This document shows positions 15,384-22,873 of a stretch of DNA of 46,487 nucleotides, one piece after another. The position numbers were made by a program, and so were the translations under genes. The notes under the pieces were generated by a model that had not been told where the DNA came from, searched no databases, and was given only the letters and a program-made list of their open reading frames with translations. Position 1 is the stretch's first letter. Each line of letters opens with the position of its first letter. Origin of the DNA: Pseudomonadota bacterium (GTDB lineage Bacteria > Pseudomonadota > Gammaproteobacteria > Burkholderiales > Burkholderiaceae_B); the NCBI GenBank assembly GCA_023389155.1, contig JAEWEV010000030.1:1-46487 (forward strand). Reading direction: 5' to 3'.

Positions 15384-16556
15384 CTATTTTGAAAGCTGGC
15401 GCATGGCGGCCTCGATGCCAGTCATGGTCACAGGATACATATGATCCTGCATGATATTGCGAATGACATCAATCGACTGCCGATACTGCCAGTAGGCCTG
15501 CGGTTCCGGATTGAGCCAGATCGACTTGGGCCAGGCGTCCAGAATGCGCGCCAGCCAGACTGCACCGGCTTCCTTATTGTAGTGTTCGACTGATCCGCCA
15601 GGATGAACAATTTCATAGGGGCTCATGGTGGCATCACCCACAATGATGACGCGCCAGTTGGAATTGTAGGTGCGCAGCAGTTCCCATGTGTCGGTGTAGA
15701 CGCGACGACCTCCGGTGTCATATCGCCAGAAACGTTCGTACGGGCAGTTGTGGAAATACCAGACCTCAAGATTGCGAAACTCGCTGCGCGAGGCGGAGAA
15801 GAGTTCTTCGACACGGGCAATGTGATCGTCCATACTGCCGCCTACATCCAGCAACATCAATACGTTGACCGCATTGTGTCTTTCAGGCACCATTTTTACG
15901 TCAAGAAAACCGGCGTTGCGTGCCGTACTGCGTATGGTGTCGTCCAGGTCCAGTTCTTCAGCTGCGCCTTCCCTGGCAAAACGACGCAGGCGTCGCAGGG
16001 CAACCTTGAAATTGCGCGTCCCCAGTTCCTGCTGGTCATCATATTCCCGAAAGCGGCGTTCTTCCCATACCTTGACGGCGGTTCGGTTGCCTGCCGAGGG
16101 TCCGCCCACCCGTATCCCTTCAGGATGATAGCCGCTGTTACCAAAAGGAGAGGTGCCCCCAGTACCTATCCATTTGCTGCCTCCAGAATGCCGCTCTTTC
16201 TGCTCGTTGAGGCGTTCCTTGAACATCTCCATCAGTTTGTCCCAGCCGTGCTTTTCGAGCGCGGCCTTTTCTTCGGGAGTCAGATTTTTCTTCATCTGGC
16301 TGATCAGCCAGTCTAATGGTATCTCGGGGCCGGCAGGCATGGTCGCAGGCAGGTTCCTGACGAACAGCGCGAAGGCCTGATCGAAGCGGTCAAAAAGTGT
16401 TTCGTCCTTGACCAGGGTGAGACGTGCCAGATGATAGAAGTCATCCAGGGATGGCGGCATCACACGCTCGCGCAGTACCTCAAGCAGGGTCAGGTATTCC
16501 TTGACCGAGACTGGAAGCTTGTGATTTTTCAGGTGATAGAAAAAATCGATAAACAT
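15384..16556 (-). CDS. VWA domain protein, CoxE-like
   Basis: A 390-residue cytosolic protein partnered with the MoxR ATPase directly upstream on the same strand (33-bp gap). Residues about 1-120 are helical; a Gly/Ser-rich linker (GGSKWIGTGGTSPFGNSGYHPEG) follows; residues about 228-390 form the von Willebrand factor A domain. Its metal-ion site reads DVGGSM at 237-242, with Gly replacing the first Ser of the usual DxSxS. MoxR-VWA pairs act as chaperone-like systems that activate metal enzymes or insert cofactors; CoxE assists CO dehydrogenase maturation. Which client is served here is unknown, though adjacent cytochrome c and molybdate genes are notable. Convergent with modE, separated by 192 bp without recognisable features. 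Confidence 0.85.
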   Translation of the reverse strand: MFIDFFYHLKNHKLPVSVKEYLTLLEVLRERVMPPSLDDFYHLARLTLVKDETLFDRFDQAFALFVRNLPATMPAGPEIPLDWLISQMKKNLTPEEKAALEKHGWDKLMEMFKERLNEQKERHSGGSKWIGTGGTSPFGNSGYHPEGIRVGGPSAGNRTAVKVWEERRFREYDDQQELGTRNFKVALRRLRRFAREGAAEELDLDDTIRSTARNAGFLDVKMVPERHNAVNVLMLLDVGGSMDDHIARVEELFSASRSEFRNLEVWYFHNCPYERFWRYDTGGRRVYTDTWELLRTYNSNWRVIIVGDATMSPYEIVHPGGSVEHYNKEAGAVWLARILDAWPKSIWLNPEPQAYWQYRQSIDVIRNIMQDHMYPVTMTGIEAAMRQLSK

Positions 16557-16589
16557 GATGGGCTTGTCATCTCAGGGCTGACGCCGGGT

Positions 16590-17462
16590 TTAGCGACGTG
16601 TCTGCCGCGCCAGGCCTGACAGGCGTTCAAGCAGACTGATATCCTGTTCGTTCTTGAGCAGGGCGCCGGCCATAACGGGAACGGCAGTGGCCGCGTGGGC
16701 ATCAATGCGTGCTGCGTCAATGTCTTCTGCCAGCAAAAGCGCCAGCCAGTCCAGAAATTCGGACGTAGAGGGCTTTTTCTTGAGACCCGGTGCGTCACGC
16801 AGCATGAAGAAGTGATCCATGGCAGCACGCAGAATATCGGCCTTGACGTCGGGATAATGCACTCTCACGATTTCCCGTAGCGTATCGCGGTCGGGGAACT
16901 GAATGTAATGAAAGAAGCAACGGCGCAGGAACGCATCGGGCAGTTCTTTTTCATTGTTGGACGTAATAATGACCAGGGGACGATGGCGCGCGCGAATGGT
17001 CTGGCCGGTCTCATACACGTGAAACTCCATTTGGTCCAGTTCACGCAGCAGATCGTTGGGAAATTCGATATCGGCCTTGTCGATTTCGTCGATCAGCACC
17101 ACAGTTGGCGTATCAGACTCGAAAGCCTGCCAAAGGACACCTTTGCGAATGTAATTTGCGATATCACGGACCCGTTCGTCCCCCAGCTGGGAGTCGCGCA
17201 GGCGCGATACGGCATCGTATTCATAGAGGCCCTGATGGGCCTTGGTTGTTGATTTCACATGCCATTGAAGCAGTGGGTACCCCAGTGCTTCGGCCACTTC
17301 CTCTGCCAGCATGGTTTTACCTGTCCCGGGCTCCCCTTTGATCAGCAGGGGGCGCTGCAGCGTGAGGGCGGCGTTGACGGCCAGTTTGAGATCTTCGGTG
17401 GCAACATAACGTTCAGTGCCCGCAAAGCGGCGGGAATCGGGTAAAGATTGGCTTGGTTTCAT
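16590..17462 (-). CDS. MoxR family AAA+ ATPase
   Basis: AAA+ ATPase of 290 residues. It shows Walker A GEPGTGKT (43-50), Walker B VVLIDEIDKAD, sensor 1 VIITSNNEKELPDAFLRRC and the arginine-finger region. The segment WHVKSTTKAHQGLYEYDAVSRLRDSQ is typical of the subgroup found with CoxE-like VWA proteins. It is the first gene of the two-gene minus-strand operon; the start ATG at 17462 gives MKPSQSLPDSRRFAGTERYV. The 163-bp region to 17626 separates it from divergent cytochrome genes. MoxR ATPases remodel or load cofactors on client proteins; the client cannot be named. Confidence 0.9.
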   Translation of the reverse strand: MKPSQSLPDSRRFAGTERYVATEDLKLAVNAALTLQRPLLIKGEPGTGKTMLAEEVAEALGYPLLQWHVKSTTKAHQGLYEYDAVSRLRDSQLGDERVRDIANYIRKGVLWQAFESDTPTVVLIDEIDKADIEFPNDLLRELDQMEFHVYETGQTIRARHRPLVIITSNNEKELPDAFLRRCFFHYIQFPDRDTLREIVRVHYPDVKADILRAAMDHFFMLRDAPGLKKKPSTSEFLDWLALLLAEDIDAARIDAHAATAVPVMAGALLKNEQDISLLERLSGLARQTRR

Positions 17463-17625
17463 TTCAATTCTGCAACAAAATAGGGATGATTTAAGCGTAT
17501 GATCCCCAATACTAACCTAATCTAGATCAATTATGTCGTACAATCTGAAGCTTTAAAGCTGATCCGACCCGCTGCCAGTCTCGCGGTACGTTCAATATCG
17601 ACATTCGCAAACAAAAGAGCATAAT

Positions 17626-17979
17626 ATGAAGTTACCCGCTTTCAAGCGCTTAGTTGCTGCGCTCGCCATTGTGGTTCCCTGTGCCCTGTCAAGTCAGGCA
17701 TTTGCCCAGCAGGCTGCTGCTCCCAAAGGGGACATCGAAGCTGCTAAAGGTAAAATCTCCATGTGCATTGGCTGTCATGGTATTCCTGAGTACCGGGCCA
17801 GTTTCCCCGAGGTTTACAGGGTTCCCATGATTTCGGGCCAGAATGCGGACTATATTGTTGCGGCATTGAAAGAATATAAATCCGGTGCCCGGACTTTCCC
17901 ATCCATGGTTGCTATCGCCAAAAGCCTGTCGGACCAGGACATGCTGGATATCGCAGCCTATTTTTCTCAAATAAAATAA
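17626..17979 (+). CDS. Periplasmic cytochrome c, class I
   Basis: Electron carrier of 117 residues with a Sec signal peptide (about 1-28, ending SSQAFAQ) and one haem-binding motif CIGCH (C47, C50, H51). The likely distal ligand is Met94 in FPSMVAIAKSL, and the closing DQDMLDIAAYFSQ helix is typical of small c4/c5-like cytochromes. It lies 13 bp before a second cytochrome gene, so they form an operon. A -10 TACAAT at 17539-17544 may drive them. Partner oxidase or dehydrogenase is not in the window. Confidence 0.9.
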   Translation: MKLPAFKRLVAALAIVVPCALSSQAFAQQAAAPKGDIEAAKGKISMCIGCHGIPEYRASFPEVYRVPMISGQNADYIVAALKEYKSGARTFPSMVAIAKSLSDQDMLDIAAYFSQIK

Positions 17980-17992
17980 TCCGGGAACTGAT

Positions 17993-18361
17993 ATGAAACG
18001 CGTCTCTATTTTATTGTCAGGTGCCGTATGTGCACTCGCGGGCATGGTGTCCGCACAGGCTGCGGATCTTGCTGCCGGCAAGGCCGCCTTTGAGAAAAAC
18101 GGCTGCGTGGCCTGTCACGGCGCCGCAGGCGACAAGACGATTGCTCCCATGTATCCCGTTCTGGCTGGTCAGCATGACGATTATCTGGTTCATGCCCTGA
18201 CCGCATACCAGCGTGGTGTGAGCAATGCCCCTAATTCAGCCAATATTCGCAAGAATCCGATTATGGCGAATGAAATCAAGAAGCTGGGTGCTGCTGATAT
18301 CGTCAATATCGCCGCGTGGCTGTCTGACCAAAAAGGTCCGCTTTCTCACAAGCGCAAATAA
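17993..18361 (+). CDS. Periplasmic cytochrome c, class I
   Basis: Second small monohaem cytochrome of 122 residues: signal peptide (about 1-23, ending VSAQA), haem motif CVACH (C38, C41, H42), probable distal ligand Met91 in NPIMANEIKKL, and C-terminal helix ADIVNIAAWLSDQ. It has GGGAACTGAT before the ATG. The pattern LAGQHDDYLVHALTAYQRG is like the c4-type/c553-like cytochromes that feed cbb3 or similar oxidases. The C-terminus is basic (SHKRK). Followed by a bidirectional terminator. Confidence 0.9.
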   Translation: MKRVSILLSGAVCALAGMVSAQAADLAAGKAAFEKNGCVACHGAAGDKTIAPMYPVLAGQHDDYLVHALTAYQRGVSNAPNSANIRKNPIMANEIKKLGAADIVNIAAWLSDQKGPLSHKRK

Positions 18362-18461
18362 TTAAAGCGGTTTGAAGCCGTTTGTGATCATGCCTGTAGC
18401 GATTGTGATTGTGCCCGTCTAGTACAGCAGGCAGAAGTTGCCGCCTCAGGCCATAAAATTG

Positions 18462-18493
18462 AAAAAACCAGAACGCTTGGCTTCTGGTTTTTT
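18462..18493. terminator. Bidirectional terminator after the cytochrome operon
   Basis: AAAAAACCAGAA (18462-18473) pairs perfectly with TTCTGGTTTTTT (18482-18493) around an 8-nt loop. With T6 on one side and A6 on the other it can stop the cytochrome transcript (+) and the DUF1841 transcript (-). Confidence 0.9.
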
Positions 18494-18631
18494 CTTTTCC
18501 AAATCACTATTTTTTCAGCGCCGCTGGATTCTTTCCTGCTCTGTTATTTTCATTTTCATTGTGCTATTGTCTGCGCCACACTACTTTTTCTTTCCCGGCT
18601 CGCCTTTTGCTCGCGCCGCTACGCAGCGCCA

Positions 18632-19060
18632 TCAGTGCCGGGTGGAGTGCTGACGCAGCAGTTCCAGATAATGATCGGTATCCAATGGCTTTCCGAGTCG
18701 TTGCGATTCCCAGATTACCTGACCCAGGCACTCCATAATTTCGTGCATGGCGTGATGTTCGTCAGTACGGGTCGATAGCTGCTCGTAAATCGCCCGGATG
18801 CCAGGCGGGTGATCAATGGAAACTTGCTCGTTGATCGCCAGATGCATGGACAAATGCAGGAACGGGTTGACTTGTCCTTTTTCCACAGAAAACTCTTCCT
18901 GCACGGCATTGGGATTGTCCAGAATGTCGTGATACTCGGGATGCTGCAGAATCCAGGTCAGGGCCATGGATTCAAGCGGCGTCAGGATTTTTTTCTGCTG
19001 GTGCTTGCTCCAGGTCTCGGTAAAAAACTGGCGCACCTGGTCGCGGGATGGATTGAACAT
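18632..19060 (-). CDS. DUF1841 family protein
   Basis: A 142-residue soluble protein beginning MFNPSRDQVRQFFTETWSKHQ, which is the characteristic opening of the DUF1841 family of beta- and gammaproteobacteria. Other typical parts are LTPLESMALTWILQHPEYHDIL and NPFLHLSMHLAINEQVSIDHPPGIR, with conserved acidic and His residues (HxxMH-like pattern), followed by HHAMHEIMECLGQVIWESQR. The function of the family is not known. Length is normal and the reading frame is intact. It is transcribed toward the shared terminator at 18462-18493. Confidence 0.88.
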   Translation of the reverse strand: MFNPSRDQVRQFFTETWSKHQQKKILTPLESMALTWILQHPEYHDILDNPNAVQEEFSVEKGQVNPFLHLSMHLAINEQVSIDHPPGIRAIYEQLSTRTDEHHAMHEIMECLGQVIWESQRLGKPLDTDHYLELLRQHSTRH

Positions 19061-19155
19061 AAATGAATAATAAAACCCGCGTACGTGACACGCAGCAGGT
19101 TAAAAACAAAACATATTGGAATGGTTGGAAATATTTGTCGTGCAAATACATGGGG

Positions 19156-19524
19156 TTATTGCACATGATCAAGCAGCCTGTAAGTTTGGATCAGACAGAG
19201 TCGGTGCCATTTCACCGATGCCTCATCATACCATGCCGCTATTGCAGCAGGGCAAGCCCAGGGCCCTTGGTTCAGCAGTCTGATTGCGTTGGGCGCAAGG
19301 CGCTTCACGTATTCTCTTCCAGTCTGTCGGTACTACGTGACCCCTGGATGTCGCAATTTTTTAGTCTGGAACGCGGGTTGATATTTTCGGGGCACACTGG
19401 GGAGCAATCTCCGGCCCAGTTGTCTGATAGAGGGGTCCTGCGCCTGACGTATCGCCAGGCTAACCAGATTACGGATCTGGAGAGCGCTCATACCATATTT
19501 TGTTGAAAGAGGGGGGATTTCCAC
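19156..19524 (-). pseudogene. Possible decayed ORF interrupted by TAG
   Basis: In the 564-bp gap between the DUF1841 gene and icd, one minus-strand frame runs 123 codons from GTG at 19524 to TAA at 19158-19156 with a single internal TAG at 19335-19333. Both halves look protein-like: KYGMSALQIRNLVSLAIRQ and DPSIRQLGRRLLPSVP before the stop, then LAPNAIRLLNQGPWACPAAI and AWYDEASVKWHRLCLIQTY after it. Codon choice resembles neighbouring genes. There is no convincing ribosome binding site and no family was recognised. The opposite strand is also open over much of the region, so this could be chance; it is offered as a candidate remnant. Confidence 0.35.
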
Positions 19525-19542
19525 TGCAAGAGCACAGTTTTT

Positions 19543-19571
19543 CAGTTAAACTGTTATGTCTTATATAAGAC
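19543..19571. promoter_or_regulatory. Two palindromes upstream of icd
   Basis: CAGTTAAACTG (19543-19553) and the perfect 14-bp palindrome GTCTTATATAAGAC (19558-19571) lie 54-82 bp before the icd start codon. The second contains a TATAAG-like -10. They may be the icd promoter with an operator; no regulator is assigned. Confidence 0.4.
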
Positions 19572-19624
19572 TAGTTTTTCAATGACAGTCTTCATGTTTT
19601 TTACTTGTGGGTTACGGAGCCAGC

Positions 19625-20881
19625 ATGTCTTATCAGCACATTAAAGTCCCTTCATCGGGCGAAAAAATTACAGTCAACGCCGACTTTTCACTGAACGTTC
19701 CTGATCAGCCAATCATTCCTTATATCGAAGGTGATGGCACTGGTGCTGATATCACGCCCGTGATGCTGAAAGTCGTCGACGCCGCGGTTGAAAAAGCTTA
19801 CGGTGGTAAACGCAAAATTCACTGGATGGAAATCTTCGCTGGTGAAAAATCTACTAAAGTTTACGGTTCCGACGTATGGCTGCCAGAGGAAACACTGGAC
19901 GCCGTCAAAGACTATGTGGTTTCCATCAAGGGCCCACTGACAACACCAGTCGGTGGTGGTATCCGCTCGCTGAACGTGGCCCTGCGCCAGCAGCTCGACC
20001 TGTATGTCTGCCTGCGTCCCGTCCGTTACTTCAAAGGCGTGCCTTCACCTGTACGCGAGCCGGAAAAAACCGACATGGTCATTTTCCGTGAAAACTCTGA
20101 AGACATTTACGCCGGCATTGAATTCGAAGCAGAATCCGAGCAGGCTCAAAAGCTGATTACTTTCCTGCAGAATGAGCTGGGCGTCAAGAAAATCCGTTTC
20201 CCGCAGACTTCCGGTATCGGTGTGAAACCCGTGTCCCGCGAAGGTACAGAGCGTCTGGTCCGCAAAGCCATTCAATACGCGATCGACAATGACAAACCGA
20301 GCGTGACCATTGTTCATAAAGGCAACATCATGAAATTCACCGAAGGTGGATTCCGTGACTGGGCTTACGAACTGGCACAGAAAGAGTTCGGCGCTGAACT
20401 GATTGATGGCGGTCCATGGAGCAAAATCAAAAATCCAAAAACAGGCAAGGAAATCGTCATCAAGGATTCCATCGCCGATGCATTCCTGCAACAAATCCTG
20501 CTGCGTCCTGCAGAATACTCCGTTATTGCAACTCTGAACCTTAACGGTGACTACGTGTCTGACGCGCTGGCTGCACAAGTTGGCGGTATCGGTATTGCTC
20601 CAGGTGCGAACCTGTCTGACTCGGTTGCCATGTTCGAAGCCACGCACGGTACTGCACCAAAATACGCAGGCAAAGACTATGTGAACCCAGGTTCAGAAAT
20701 CCTGTCTGCGGAAATGATGCTGCGTCACATGGGCTGGACGGAAGCTGCTGATCTGATCATCTCATCAATGGAAAAATCCATTCTGTCCAAAAAAGTCACT
20801 TATGACTTTGCCCGTCTGCTGGAAGGTGCAACTCAGGTAAGCTGCTCCGGTTTCGGACAGGTCATGATCGAAAACATGTAA
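19625..20881 (+). CDS. icd: Isocitrate dehydrogenase (NADP+)
   Basis: TCA-cycle enzyme converting isocitrate to 2-oxoglutarate with NADPH production. The 418-residue product matches the E. coli type (416). Landmarks: IEGDGTGADITPVM; the substrate and phosphorylation loop GGIRSLNVALRQ with Ser115 (equivalent of E. coli Ser113); LRPVRYFKGVPSPVREPEKTDMVIFRENSEDIYAGIEF; and the C-terminal GTAPKYAGKDYVNPGSEI with the Lys/Tyr of NADP specificity nearby. The ATG at 19625 gives MSYQHIKVPSSGEK and is preceded by GGAGC. Codon use is of the highly expressed type. Monocistronic, with its own terminator. Confidence 0.98.
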   Translation: MSYQHIKVPSSGEKITVNADFSLNVPDQPIIPYIEGDGTGADITPVMLKVVDAAVEKAYGGKRKIHWMEIFAGEKSTKVYGSDVWLPEETLDAVKDYVVSIKGPLTTPVGGGIRSLNVALRQQLDLYVCLRPVRYFKGVPSPVREPEKTDMVIFRENSEDIYAGIEFEAESEQAQKLITFLQNELGVKKIRFPQTSGIGVKPVSREGTERLVRKAIQYAIDNDKPSVTIVHKGNIMKFTEGGFRDWAYELAQKEFGAELIDGGPWSKIKNPKTGKEIVIKDSIADAFLQQILLRPAEYSVIATLNLNGDYVSDALAAQVGGIGIAPGANLSDSVAMFEATHGTAPKYAGKDYVNPGSEILSAEMMLRHMGWTEAADLIISSMEKSILSKKVTYDFARLLEGATQVSCSGFGQVMIENM

Positions 20882-20911
20882 TTGCTGCAAGCGCCGCTGG
20901 CGTTGCTTCAG

Positions 20912-20943
20912 AAACCCGCATGGCATCTGTCATGCGGGTTTTT
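20912..20943 (+). terminator. Rho-independent terminator of icd
   Basis: AAACCCGCATG (20912-20922) pairs perfectly with CATGCGGGTTT (20931-20941), followed by T5. It starts 30 nt after the icd stop. Confidence 0.93.
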
Positions 20944-21042
20944 CATTTTCGAGCAGACTGCCCGGCAGTTCCAGGCACCTCGTCCGGGAAATCGATCCTG
21001 TCTTAAGAGGCCCGGCCTTTCCTCCCGCTGCGTTCGTCTGGA

Positions 21043-21549
21043 TCACTTGCCTGACAGCGGAACTCCGGCAATTTCTGTTGCCAGGGGTTCACCGTTCCAC
21101 TCCGGTGCATGGGCGCATAATTTGCGCAGCAGCTTTTCAAGCTGCCGGTACTCAGAGGAAGTGAGGCACGCGACCATATCCTGTTCGCGCTGAACCAGGC
21201 CCGGCATGAACCGGTCATGAAGTTCTCGCCCTTTACTCGTGATATATAGCAGCTGGCGGCGCTGGTCCTCGGGATGAGGCTCGCGGGAAATCAGCCGCTT
21301 TTTTTCCAGGGCGGAGACGGCACGGCTGATGTTGGTTTTCAGGTGCCCGGAAAAATCACAAATGTCTATCGCTGAAATGCCATCGCGAAAATAAAGAAAA
21401 ATAAGCGAGAGGATTTCGGGGCGGGTCAAACCGTACTCGGATTCGATGGCGCGAAATGAAGGTTCACGATAACTGTTGATCATATAGCCCAGCTTGTACG
21501 CCATGGGGATCGCCACACCATCCAGTATATCGCTCAGGTTTTGGGTCAT
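21043..21549 (-). CDS. MarR family transcriptional regulator
   Basis: A 168-residue winged-helix regulator. The DNA-binding part includes LTRPEILSLIFLYFRDGISAIDICDFSGHLKTNISRAVSALEKKRLISREPHPEDQRRQLLYITSKGRELHD, the standard MarR helix-turn-helix and beta-wing with the basic DQRR tip. Flanking helices form the dimer interface. The start was placed at ATG 21549 (MTQNLSDILDGV, GGAAC about 10 nt upstream); in-frame ATGs at 21582 and further upstream are possible and would add 11-30 residues. It diverges from the hydrolase gene, and an 11-bp inverted repeat at 21771-21798 is a natural operator. The ligand is unknown. Confidence 0.88.
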   Translation of the reverse strand: MTQNLSDILDGVAIPMAYKLGYMINSYREPSFRAIESEYGLTRPEILSLIFLYFRDGISAIDICDFSGHLKTNISRAVSALEKKRLISREPHPEDQRRQLLYITSKGRELHDRFMPGLVQREQDMVACLTSSEYRQLEKLLRKLCAHAPEWNGEPLATEIAGVPLSGK

Positions 21550-21770
21550 TGTCTGTCGTTCCGGAATCTCATCATGCGCCATTATAACCATCAGTTGCAG
21601 GTGTTCAGTCGGCTCGCGTGATGGCTTGCGGCAAGGCACGATCCGTCTGGTTCCCGTTATCGAAGAGGTGAACGATTACGAAGGTAAAGTATATGCCTGC
21701 GAGTGTCCCGCTGGGCTAGCGGGCAAGACCTGATCGATGCCAACACAAGCGCCATTGTTTTCAATAAAAT

Positions 21771-21798
21771 TAGTTGCATATGGGACTATATGCGACTA
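21771..21798. promoter_or_regulatory. Candidate MarR operator
   Basis: TAGTTGCATAT (21771-21781), a 6-bp spacer, and ATATGCGACTA (21788-21798) form an inverted repeat with 10 of 11 positions matching. It lies between the divergent MarR and hydrolase genes, 46 bp before the hydrolase start codon. Confidence 0.7.
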
Positions 21799-21843
21799 CA
21801 CTGTCTGAAAAGTTCGCAAGCAAAAGCCGGACAAGGAGGACAC

Positions 21844-22791
21844 ATGAATACCAATTTGGCGCCATCGGGCACGCCCGGTAACAGGACGGCATCACTACCC
21901 CGGTGTTTCTATTCCGGCACCCGGACACATCCGATGTATGTCGATCATGTGTCGCCCGAAAGATTGGTCAAAGAAAAAATGCCGATCGTCATGTTGCATG
22001 GTGCTTTTCATACTGGCTCGGGATACCTTGCTACGCCCGATGGACGTGAGGGATGGGCGCCTTTCTTTGCTCGCCGTGGGCACCACGTTTTTGTGGTGGA
22101 CTGGCCCGGACACGGACGCTCGCCAGCCTCGGCAGAATTTCATTTGCTATCGAGCCGGGACGTGGCGGCCTCGGTTGCCGTGTTGCTTGACTCCGTCGGA
22201 CCCGCCATTATCATGGCGCACTCGGCCGGCGGCCCCATCGCGTGGGCAGTGTGCGAGCAGTGCCCGGAAAGTGTTTTGGCCGTGGTTGGCCTTGCGCCCG
22301 GACCGCCAGCGAATATCCAGAGGAGTCTGCCGGATGACCGGAAAAAAATCGAGGCGCTCGCCAATGACGAGTCAGTTGGCTGCCCTGTGTATTCACCCGA
22401 AGTTGCCCCCGTACATGTCGACGAGCAGTTTGTCAGGAATTTCTGGGCGAACACCAGATTGTTTCCTCAATCCGGTATCGATGCCTATAGCCGATCCATT
22501 ATTGCTGAAAGTGCCCGCATCCTGAACGAACGATTCAATATCGGTGGCAAAGGGGTCGCGCTGAACCGGCCCGAGGTTGTTGCGGACCGGCCGATCCTGA
22601 TTGTCTCCGGGGACAGCGACCCGAGGCATCCGCGAGAAGTGGACGGCAAGCTGGCCAGTTACTTCAAAGCCGATCATCTCTGGCTGGCGGACGCTGGTAT
22701 GAAGGGAAACGGACATATGTTCATGCTTGAAGAAAACAGTAACGAGATTGCTGCGCTTGTTGCAGACTGGCTGGAAAAACACACCCTGTAA
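21844..22791 (+). CDS. Alpha/beta hydrolase
   Basis: A 315-residue alpha/beta-hydrolase-fold enzyme. Oxyanion-hole motif LHGAFHTG (51-58), nucleophile elbow AHSAGG with Ser127, a probable acid in VSGDSDPRHP (about 258-265) and catalytic His in GNGHMFML (about 296) can be seen; VVDWPGHGRSP is also fold-typical. No signal peptide, so it is cytosolic. It may be an esterase, lactonase or amidase; the substrate is not evident. AAGGAGG before the ATG is a perfect Shine-Dalgarno. It is followed 82 bp later by a periplasmic binding protein gene, so uptake and hydrolysis of one compound under MarR control is plausible. Confidence 0.88.
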   Translation: MNTNLAPSGTPGNRTASLPRCFYSGTRTHPMYVDHVSPERLVKEKMPIVMLHGAFHTGSGYLATPDGREGWAPFFARRGHHVFVVDWPGHGRSPASAEFHLLSSRDVAASVAVLLDSVGPAIIMAHSAGGPIAWAVCEQCPESVLAVVGLAPGPPANIQRSLPDDRKKIEALANDESVGCPVYSPEVAPVHVDEQFVRNFWANTRLFPQSGIDAYSRSIIAESARILNERFNIGGKGVALNRPEVVADRPILIVSGDSDPRHPREVDGKLASYFKADHLWLADAGMKGNGHMFMLEENSNEIAALVADWLEKHTL

Positions 22792-22873
22792 AACCGAATA
22801 ATGAATCATGGTCAGAGGCTTGGCGCATTAGCCCCCTGCGATTTGGCTGCACTAATAATTTTTGGAGACAAGT

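Noticed and set aside
17517..17530. FNR/ANR-like box CTAAT-CTAG-ATCAA before the cytochrome genes
   Set aside because: Only one half-site fits the consensus and its spacing to the candidate -10 at 17539 is wrong for activation.
18438..18653. A 71-codon plus-strand frame with a hydrophobic stretch
   Set aside because: It overlaps the bidirectional terminator at 18462-18493 and the end of the DUF1841 gene, and has no ribosome binding site.
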